This document shows, in pieces, positions 41,351 to 52,400 of a stretch of DNA of 64,000 nt. This DNA comes from Paragonimus westermani. Lineage: Eukaryota > Platyhelminthes > Trematoda > Plagiorchiida > Troglotrematidae. The stretch is taken from positions 1 through 64,000 of the forward strand of contig QNGE01003814.1 of assembly GCA_008508345.1 (NCBI GenBank). Reading direction: 5' to 3'. Below the pieces are notes generated by a model that worked only from the letters and a program-made list of their open reading frames with translations, searched no databases and was not told where the DNA came from. A program made the translations under genes and the position numbers. Numbering within the stretch: the stretch's first letter is position 1; each line of letters starts with the position of its first letter.

Positions 41351-44300
41351 GATATTCCACGTCACTGTTGAGGTGAGCGGCGGCCCGGGCCACAGTACCT
41401 TTTGATCAGGCTCATGGCTGTTATGGTGATGCTGCTGATGACGGCTGACATATACACGTATCATTCGCAGTAGGGTAGTGACAGTCTAGTAACATGTCTC
41501 GTTCAATGTATATACACATTTTCAATAATCGTTCTCCAGCTCCCAGTATCCTGTTCTTTAGTTTCCAAGCTTTCGAATCAAACTGTACTGCTCACAGGCG
41601 AAGCTGCATGTTATACAACTAAGTTACTTGGAAACTTCGGGTTGAAATCTGTTAACGTCAAATGAATACGTCTTATTATTGGACAGATTTGGACTTCCAT
41701 AATTTAACTGTAACTCATAGGTTATGAGGTAGATGAGGTTTGTCACACAAACCGTTTTACCCTTACCTGTGACCTGGTACTTGGTTTGTAGGGTGCAAGT
41801 ACCGTGATGCTGATCGTTTGAGTTACATCATGCGAAAAATTGTCTAGTAACCAAGCTTGGTTTCAGTGATTGATCATCAGGCTAGTTAGAACGCAATCAT
41901 ACAGGTTCACCGGGGCTGGTAGACAGTGTATCAGCGGAGTAAGCTCTAGTAACTAACGTCAGCCTGGTCCGATTCGTGTAGTCTGCGTACATAAAATCAA
42001 CCACGTGGGCGGTCAGTTTGTGAAGAAACCAACAAGCCTACTTAAGGAAGTTATTATGGGGATTAATGAACGGTAAATGGGAGTTCAATGTTTCGCCGGA
42101 GAATTGTGTATAATGGGAACGAGTGTAAGCCAGTTACAATGGTCTTCACGATAGCTAACGTACGACCTATGGGTTGCTAGGATAGCGCTCAATAGCCCGA
42201 CTTGAATGAATCGACCGAATTGTTCGGATGATGTGGCTGGACAAAGCGATCAGCAAGCGCAAATTATTAGGTCTTTATCGATCATGGAGCTAGTCACATC
42301 AGATGACATGCCCGGATGTGTTCACATAACCGCCGTGTTATGCAGTCTGTACAGCCTGTTCGACAGAAACAAATGAAACAGTAAACAAAAGGTAACAGTG
42401 CGTATGGACCATAGCTCTCAGCTAGAGACGTAAAACTGATGTGAAATTAAACCGAACGCATGAGTAAACTACGAAATAGATTTTGTCAATTGATGCTCTG
42501 TCTCCTGGTTGCACTTTAAGCAGAGCTATGGCTTTTCAAAGGCAACCAAGTACAGGCAAGCCTTTAGTCCAAAGTTAGCGATATACATTCAGTTGCGTTT
42601 ATTGACATGTGCTTAAAAATAAATTGTTTTGCTAAGTCAATTGCAACGACTACGTTAAACAGACACTGTCCTTCACCTTACATAGCGCCAACAAAGAATA
42701 ATTTCTCAGTTTTGTCCATCAAACTTCGTACTAGTTTGAAGCAACATCATCAACTCATCATCACCGTCGCTATGGCCTCCATAAATTCAGGCGATCTGGC
42801 AGTAGCTGACACAAATGTTGCGTGTTTGTAGCAAAACGCCTTGGAAGTTACAAACTTTACACCAAATTCACTTTCGTAATTAGATTAACATTCTGTTGAT
42901 ATCACTTCAACAGGGAGTGTGTGAATGACTTAGATGGGCTTGTATTGTGCTTATAAAATGCGCAATTTGCTATCAACCGTCGGTAGTGTTCTGATTACAA
43001 TAAGTGACTTAATTCATGCACAAGTTGCCTTATTGGATAGCCCTTCAATTGATCGATATTAATGGTTACTGAGCTCTTAACATGGAACGGGGAATCTGCT
43101 GACATCGGTCATTGAAATAATCAAGGTCCTACTGGTTACGTCGGTGGTGCGGGGTGTGGTTAACGATCAGCTAGCATACAAGATATGCGGCACAATGTAT
43201 TCACTGACAAAGTACACTCAGAAAAGCAACTAACCCTAAATATATGCGTCACTCACGCTCCTTGTGTAAACAGTTATGGTAAGTTGATACGAGTCATACA
43301 GATACCTGTTATGTGGCCACTTCGCGCAACCCGTCAATATTTGGAGGTCCTTTTGAATAACGAATTAGCCGTAAGTCACTGGGTATATTTTTGAACATTC
43401 GATTAAGAGGTATTCGTAAACAGCTATCGCATGTAAATCAGTGGATGCGAATCAACATTTACTTGAGTTTCTGTTAGGGTCTAACAGATCGTAAATGTGT
43501 CTGGTATCTGAGGAGAAGTTTGTCAGGATGTAACCAATGGTCTATGAGCCTTTCTGTTAACTTCCAGGTATCACAAACGAACATTCATGATTATGCATTC
43601 GTCAATTAGTCTACATCAATCAGGCTGGTAGTGCAAACTACGTAAGAGTTTGTCAATAAGCATCTAGTAAAACCACGGGTACATGAATAACTGATCAAAT
43701 GCACAAAGAATACATACATATATGTATATCGGAACCCATACGTGGTTAGTGTAATCCAGTTGATTTGATCATGTTCATGTCTACCACGTATATTGTGTCC
43801 ATGTTATATGACCTTACCGAGGAGAATTATACTCAGTATGCAATGAGGCACAGTATTCATTTGTAAAGCAATAAAAAATGATCTGTTTAATGAGGACTTT
43901 CTTGGATTTCCCCCTTCTAAAAACATTTCATATCTGTTACAACTAATGATCTGTCATGCGTATTCCTAAAGGAATTAATCACCTCACGCGAGATTACACC
44001 AAGTTCTAACGTAGTGTGGTACACAAAAACTGTGCATCGTCGTGCAAATCGACCAGAATTAACGAAGCTGCTTCAGATCAATACTGTCACCATCACCACC
44101 GTTCACTCAGTTTTTGATGAATTCCACATTGCACCCAGTATTCCATTGGCTTTATCTGACAGAACTTTAACAGTGAATATGTGCATACTTAGCAGCGTAT
44201 TCATCAGACACTCCAAAAAGCAAGTCTTTGATCGCAGGTATCGAGGAGGCCGGTACCATCAAGAGAAAGAAAGGTTGTTTATGGAGGGAATTATTGATGG

Positions 44301-46020
44301 TTGAATACAACCAAGGTGATATGTACGTGACTTTTTATACGCAAGGACAATCACTTGAAATGTTTTCAAGAATAGTAGTCTGGCTTGCTCGTAACGTTGT
44401 GTTATTCCTAATCTGTATCAATAGTAGTCTGGCGTTATACGTCGACGACAATATAATCAGCATTTATAATGCTAATGTCCGTGAGCCCGCAAGATGGTTT
44501 GTGAAAGAAACGGTTTACACACGCACAATTTGCCCGTGATCATTTGATTGAAATCTTTGGTGCGATAAACCGTAACCCGTCGATTTGGAGTGAAAAGTAG
44601 CAAAGCATGTGGAAGTAGCAGGTATCAATTCAGGATTCGAATCCATTACCAAATGAGAAGAAAACCACTCGTTCAAACGGAATTTCATACTCACGTGTTT
44701 ATGATTACATGTTTCTTACAGCAAATATGCGCAAATTTACCACTAATAAACATAGTAGTACAGTACGTTCAGCAAAGTGAATTGGCCAGAGTCTATATGG
44801 CTCGTTAGTCTCTACAAAGAGCGGTTCTATGGAAAACGAGTGAACTTAAATAGAGACCACTTTCGTTAGTATTCAGTGTGTCTTGTGAGCTGATCTGCAA
44901 TAGGAACGGATAGGTAACAGATATTTCACCCAAATTTGTCTAATAATCAGCAATCTGTGACTCACCATGAACGAGTTTGAAGAAAATGTTATTTTAAAAT
45001 TTCCGTCTGCTTAGTCACGTCTTAACTGTTTCAAATGACATATTGGCATGTCTGCTAGTTAATGACATAACTAATTTTCTAAGGACTGACCTAATAAGCA
45101 GTATTGATGTGAGCCAAGAACACGAATGGCACAAGGGTTATTTAGTCGGCAAAACAATCCATGTGTCACGCGTTTCAACATGAGCACAAACAAAAACACT
45201 CATCTGCCTACGACACTGGTCTCAGAAAGTCACGATTACCACAGACGCCAGTATGCAATTCCGGTATGTAGCAAGAACCGCTTCATGCCACGGTGCACTC
45301 CAAGGTTTATTCTTGTATTTTTCCTGTGACCACTTCAATGTCAACATCCATGTTCTTGCCTCTCTACTGAATAGCAGTGGTGTGAGTAGTATGGTGAGAT
45401 CGCTCGTCTTCACCACTCCTGACGAGCTGCATCAAGGTCTAAACTGTGTTCTAGCTCTTTTTCCGTAGGTTTCTGACTTAATATCTCCGAGAATGCGACA
45501 GCTGCTGTCCTTTTATGTGATGCTGTGTTTTGCTTGATTGACTGTGTTACTGGCTGTCGCTGGTATGGAATACCTTTGATGTGAGATGCGAGCAAATAAG
45601 AGGTCTTTATAGTCGAGTGGGTGACGGATAACTGGATGACATGATGAATGGCGACATTGGGTTGTCAATTCCGTGTAAAGTGAAACGAAGACATTTCTGC
45701 GTATGTTTGGAATATTTTCAGATTATATATGAAAATAAATCTATTGCGTTTCTTCGAGGCAAAAGTGCATACAGTGTTTGTAGGACCTAACAAGTCGAGT
45801 CCGTAGCAAGCAGATAAGTTGTGTAGAAATGATCGTTTTACGAATCCACCCACGCAAGTGGATTTAAATGTTTGGGCATTAAGAACGCCAACCTTTCGTG
45901 GTGGACCATTTCGAGCTCTTGTGGTCATAGCCAGTGCAAGCTGGTATTCTGACGTATCTGTATCCACCCACACCGGTGGGGTATAAACAAGCTATGACTT
46001 AAGCCGTTGCGAATTGTTTC
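41351..46020. other. Region with no recognised gene
   Basis: Apart from the solo hammerhead at 41.85 kb I recognise nothing here. Plus frames at 44014-44304 and 44228-44539 overlap and have no domain. The segment 41880-42420 may be a decayed PLE body, but no motif survives. Confidence 0.3.
41843..41888 (-). ncRNA. Solo hammerhead-ribozyme motif of PLE family A type
   Basis: The minus strand reads CTAGC, then CTGATGA, a short stem-II region, GAAA, stem III with perfect palindrome AACCAAGCTTGGTT, then ACTAG. Both core segments are canonical and stem I pairs except at the first position (C-A). It resembles the family A tail over about 40 bp, but no PLE coding sequence is recognisable next to it. 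Confidence 0.5.
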
Positions 46021-46260
46021 GCCATAACCAGTCTTCGCAGAACTGGCGCCCGGGCGAATGAAGTCGTTCGCTCTTAACCTTAAAGGTAGTCAGTTCGATT
46101 CCCGGTTCAGATCGTCAATCCAACTAGGGACGAAATCGGTCGTGGAGTATCAGTTTGGGGGTGCGTGTCAAGAAGCACTACATACACCAACCCTTCCCTT
46201 GCCGCACAGAACTCTTTTTGTCAAGCCTTCAGATTACTGACCCAAAATATTTTGGGGTTG
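46020..46260 (+). repeat. Possible second tRNA-like SINE relic
   Basis: The segment ctcttaaccttaaaggtagt followed by cagttcgattcccgg has the look of a tRNA anticodon arm plus a perfect box B (GTTCGATTCC). A convincing box A and a closed cloverleaf are missing, so it is not a functional tRNA gene. Confidence 0.3.
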
Positions 46261-47285
46261 TCAGTCATTGGGTTGATCACTAGAGTCACAATCCCGTCAG
46301 CTGTAGGAATACCGTTGACATATCGTCGAGAATAACGAAAACACGTTTTGGCTTTGTCAACGTGCGTCATTTATGTCGTCAAAAGCGCACCTATACACTG
46401 CGTTTGACTGTTGTCACCGTAGCTCATGTTACATTGAGTGGGATGATCGTATGAGTAACAAGGTCGTTCACCAAAACGTAGTTTGAGACAGCTTGAGATA
46501 CGGAAGCAACCGGGTAATCAATTGGGCTCTATGGTCTATGATAGCTGGGTTATGTACTCCACATAATAGTTGGGTGTATATGGCGCCGGGTACTATTTAG
46601 TGAAACCATAAATAGATTTTTGAACCGTTTATTGGTCAACGAACGACAAGGTCACCTAATACAGAAACACTGACTGTCAATAGAGTGCATGCACTGAAAA
46701 CATTTCTCGTATTTTGTTCAACCTTTTTTTCCAGTTTTAACCCTCTTTAGTCACTTTTCCTCCTCCAGTTTATTACATGTCACTTTTCTAGCGGGCAGTC
46801 ACTCGTGCTACAGTATGTTCTAGGCAGGTTTGGGGCTGACGTGAAGGGACGAAGTCAATAATTATTGCTTGTATGCACCTCGCAGTTTGCAGTCCTCGAG
46901 ACCCATCTGGCTTTTTGAGGAAACCTCAGATAATGTAACGGGAAAACCTATTCAGTATCTTCAATGGTATCGTTGTTTGACTGGGCCGCCTCATTAGTAG
47001 TGATGGGTAAGGAGGCGCAATAGTGAAGATCACAAAACTGCCACTGTGCAGATACCGTATTGTTTTTAACTGGGTTATTTTATCATTGCGCAATCAAGAT
47101 TTCTAGCAGGATTGTTTGCGAGACTGTTTTGGACCAACTAGCCAGCACATCACCTTCATAATATGGCTTGTGTGTTTGTTTCAGGTACGTGATAAGCTGA
47201 AACAAAATACTCCAACTTTGTACACGTAGATCATCATGATACATAGAGAAATTAATAACAAAATTGTTTGTTTCAGTAATGTTTG

Positions 47286-47291
47286 TTTATT
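47286..47291 (-). terminator. Poly(A) signal of the DGAT2-type gene
   Basis: TTTATT on the plus strand gives AATAAA on the minus strand, 150 bp after the stop codon of the DGAT2-type gene. It is the first canonical hexamer downstream of the stop that I can see. Confidence 0.55.
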
Positions 47292-47440
47292 ACCGTTCGA
47301 AAGTACTTTTGATACACACACATGTACACAAACGGAAAATGAGCAGGTGGGAATTCGCACGTACGACTTAAATAAATTGTACTGTAGAAGATTTCGTGTA
47401 TCTCGGGTAGTTTGAATTTCCACTCCCTCCATGATTGGAA

Positions 47441-49456
47441 TCAGAAGAACTCCAAATCGCACGCCTGAGGATCGTAGATGGGTTTGTAACGTTGAAACAA
47501 TTGGTTCAGTCTATCCAGGTACAAATCTTTCAGTTCGGCTACCTGTTCTCTACTAGGTTGCTCAACTTTGGGTACAGGGATTGGAGGGCCGACTAAACGG
47601 GATAAAAGGAGATAGGACATTACAACTCAGAGTTAGTAACGGGACCACATGAACTGATTTGCTCACAATAGATATCAGTAGCTTGTAAACTGAAATGAAA
47701 TCAACGGAATTCCATACAGAATCTACCACAAACACTGTTGTTCATCCGCTTGAGATTACTGGCACTCAGCCGTGTTAATATTCAACTATTGACGTCAACT
47801 GACGTTCTGATAGCGATATCATTGTGCCTATATCGCACTGATTGTTTCCACCTTACGCCTCAACGGCATTAGGTCGATCGAAGAAGACGAAAATGGGCAG
47901 TCCATTTTTACTGAGCTTTGTGCCAGCATGAGCACCTGTAATCAGGCACCGGAAACAAAATTTGGCGACGGATAATTTACGATTGTTTATCGGGCTAATA
48001 CAATCCCAAAAGCTAGCAAAACGTTTATAATATACACAGAATCCCAAAGTACTGATCTGGTTTGTCATAATTGTATGTGATAAAACTGAGCGATCTAACA
48101 TCTGCATATCACGTGACATTTTATCGTTCTCCCTAGTTCATGATGTTTTGATGGACATTCAGCTTATTTCTGTGACCCCTTGTGAGTCTGGTGTTATTTC
48201 TTTTGACGTCAAAGTATGTTACGAATATTGTTGTCTGTCTTTCAAACTTCTGGTTCTCTGATTTTTCACACTTCCGTGTTACACAGCAGGAACATTCGAT
48301 GAAACATGTGAACACTTTTTCGGTTTTGTACTATAATTAGGTCAATCAAAACAACGGCTCTCTGTAAGTTTAAAATGGTCGCTTTTGGTGAATATCATTT
48401 TATCATTTTTATGTCTCTCAATGGTATTCTTCAGTGGAAAGTGGCACATGATCAGTACTTACCCAGCGGAGCTTTATGGCTGGTAAAGTGTTTGGTTCGA
48501 TTAGTCATGTTGTTTGTCTCGCTGATTTGATTTCAACTAAAGGTAAGATTTTTTACATTTGGGTCCCTTCAAAATTGACGAATATGCTAAACCAATTGAC
48601 ATTAGTACATTTTTGCCAGTCGTTAATCCAGGTAAATATGGCTAGGCGTTCACATATTGGGGTTCATTCGTGCACAGTATGAGGTCAGCGGCACAGTGAT
48701 CAATAGGGTTGCCTCACGAAAGCGTCACCGGAGCTCTAGTTCGACCGTGACAGGGATATGCACTACTCATTAGCTCTGACAAGAGCTAATGCTTGTTTTC
48801 GACAGGGGCCGACTTGGAGGTCTAGGGGAATGCAACAGCTGCGATCAATTGCAGGTGATGTTCAATTCGTACAGCACGAAATTGTTCCTGTATAGCCTTA
48901 TAAAAAATAGTTTGCTAAAGATTTTCAAATTAACTTCTGCTAACACGTTTCTAAGAGTGTAGATGGTGGTGCCAAGCGACATTTCTGAGATACATATTCA
49001 GATTACCTTTACTCATGGGTTTAGGCAAAGTTGTTACTGGTAACGCATATTCAGTGAACAATCAGAGACTCCGGATAATAAGTATGATTTTACGAGTTTG
49101 TGGCATGTTAGCTGCTGCGTTCATAATAAACCCACTGATCGAAAAGTGGATTTTAATGCTATCGACAACTTAATGTCCACCTAGGTAGGCCTGTGTGGTC
49201 CAGCAGGCAGATTGGTGAAGAACGAAAACAATATGAGTGATTAAACTTCAGTTGCCTAGTTCTTGTCGGCACAAGGAGAGCAGAATGCTGCCACCCTGCC
49301 CACAATTCGATCACCCCCACCCTATGTACCACTTAGTGAACTTAGGTTGTTTTTGTCGATTATTCGCGCTTCGTGATTGCTCGATCTGGATGGTATTCAA
49401 CGGAGTGTTGCGTAGGCAGATAATCGGAGGTGGGTGCCGACCAATAAGTCTGTGTT

Positions 49457-49498
<42 letters not shown>

Positions 49499-52400
49499 GA
49501 GGAAGAACTGTATTAATCATTACATGTGAGGTGTCACCAGTGGATTGATCAACCTACCAACAGTGTTCACAGGGGTACGATACGGCATCCAAGCATGGGC
49601 GTAGAAAATGGGTGGAGAAAAGGTAGCAATTTCAGTGAACCGATCTTGGAATTGTCGAAGACGGCCTCCAGGAGGATTTTTTATTTGTTGATACATATTT
49701 GGCTCCCCGAAAGAAATGCAGGGCACTAACGTGCTTCTGAAAATCAAACACAATATATTTAACAAGGGTGTAATTCATTCACGGTAATGAGAGAACTGAA
49801 ATTCACCTATTTGGGAAACAGGGAGTCTTTCAACAACAAAAACGTAGGGGAATATCACCGTTCCACAACTTCTTACCCGGTTATGAGGGCCAGTTTGAAA
49901 AATCCATACCTCCTGTTCGTATGAAGTACGTACTTGCCAGGACGTGAATCCAGAGCCTCTGGAGCTCCTCCAATTACCACAATCACAAAATTTCCTGTTT
50001 TCCCGCATCGCTGTGGATCCAGTAAATACGTGATTCCTCTGTAGGTGGCAGCAACGACGTCTGAAACAATATAGAAAACAGTTGTCTCGTGCAAAGACAA
50101 AGTTGCAGACAACTCATTTCGGTGATTCTCATCAGGAATGTACAATTAAAAGGGATTCATTGGACCTATATACAAAACTGGAATCTAGTTATACGAAATG
50201 ATTATAGTCATGGAAACTATGGTTGATTTTCTAACCTGGTGGTGGTGAGTTTGCTTGCTTGCATGGGTTTGTTGTATTTGTATGGAATGCTTGACCGGTA
50301 TGTGATAGTATATTGATCAGCATACTGGGCAAATGATGTTCAGATAGATTATGCATGCTTGGTCCTAGGAATTATGAAGTCTGTCAACTAAGAAGATTCT
50401 TGATAAAAAGTGATGCGTTTATAGAAATCGGTCAACGCACTACATGAAGTGTTCGGTCTCTTGCTAATTTGATGCTCGCAACCAATAACGTAATAAACAT
50501 ACAAACACAAAGGGCTATTTCTTTCCACGGAGACAAGTCTTAAACATACTCGAATGGAGTGTATCAAGGTAGTACAATTTTTCGTTAAACACCATGCTCA
50601 TCGGGAATTGATGAAAACCTACGATCTAGCAGAGATAAAAAGTCTGTTTGACAACTTAACACTATTATTCATAAAATCGTGAGAAATGCTGGCCATTTTG
50701 GTCGTCTTAGTTAATTGCTCTTGCGTCCGCTGAACTTGGCATTTAGATTACAGATTTTTCTCATCAAGCAGGGTGATATCATTGATGAGTAGAAATTTGA
50801 ACGTATACCATTCGGTCTTGACTTTGGTGCAATTGGGTGAATTTGAATCATCACTACTGACCTGGTGTCTTAAAACATTACTCCACTATATTTGAGTTCA
50901 GGATAGTTGTTGGAATCAGTGGTCAACTCACTCTGCACACTCGACCAAAATTCACCTCTTTATTAAACGACACAGAAGACAAGAATGCATATTTTCCCTA
51001 TTACTCAGCGTACAATTGTGTTTTGTCAAGATGGATTTTCACTACAAGTATTGGTTATTATATCACTCCCTGTAGTACATTCCATTCCCATCTTTCCCGT
51101 AAGTGACCAAGGTGATAGTTCCGACTGCTAGACAAGTACTTTGAGGTTTCTGAATTTAAAAAGGAGTTCTTGTACTCTTTTTCGTGACCAGTCGATTTCG
51201 GCAGAGTTCATTCCTGATAACCTTGACAGTTTTTGAAGGTAGTCAATTCTGTATTCTACTGTAAACTAATTAACCGCCCTTGCATACTAAAGCTTGATAG
51301 ATTTGATAATCCAAAAGTTTAGCGATCCATATGAACGGCAAATATCATTAATTTTCAATTTGACCATTACTCACATTTGATCGCAGTACACTGCGATTGT
51401 CAGAGAGAGTGCGCGAACACCACCCTGCATGGTTGAACAGTGGTATGATTAAAACGGTTTCAAGCGCGATTATTGCTCAATTGACCGACTCCAATCATTC
51501 TGTCAGTAAGAAGATGCTTTTCGGGTAGTCTACCAAGTGCCAAGGAATCGATCAAAAATGGTGAGATTTCGAATGTTGACCGTTGCCGAAGCCATCAGCA
51601 TCCGATTGCGCAACCCTGACCTCTGTGCTCAGAAGTTCGTGCGGACACTTAACCTCCCTCGGCCCACAATCAATCAGGCCCATGATTTGGAACAGTGATC
51701 ACGTAACTGATAACAAACACGTCGTCCTTAACCTACACTGACCGTTTTTCTGACTCACTCTAGTCACTGTTTTCATATTTATTGTGTTGTAATCAGCCTG
51801 ATGATCAAACACAGAGAACAAGTCTTGTTCGCTACTCTGTCGTTGTTATGACGTCAATGAGTATTTCTGAACGAAAGTCATACCAATCTGCTCTTCCTGG
51901 TAGAGGCTAGCGTAACCGGAAAATGTATGATTTAAACATCTATGGATAACTGATGAGTAGTCGGGGATTTGGTTTATTTTCAAGTTGACCATCACTCACA
52001 TTTGATCGCAGTGTCCGCATTCAGATAGACTCTCCAGCCAGCCTCTTTCGAAAAGAAGCACTAGACTCGAGTTTCGCTCTCATTAGAGCTCGTCAGTAGT
52101 GCATATCCTTGCCACGGCCGGGATTTGAACTCCGGACATCCCGGCCGTGGCAAGGATATGAACTACTGACGAACTCTAATGAGAGCGAAACTCGAGTCTA
52201 GTGCTTCTTTTCGAAAGAGGCTGGCTGGAAAGTCTATCTGAATGCGGACGCTGCGATCAAATGTGAGTGATGGTCAACTTGAAAATAAACCAAATCCCCG
52301 ACTACTCATCAGTAATCTAAAATATCGCCTTGCAGGTTTAATGAGTTCTGTGATCTCGACCTGTCTCGGAAGTCCTAATCGCGGGGTTATCGATTGGAGT

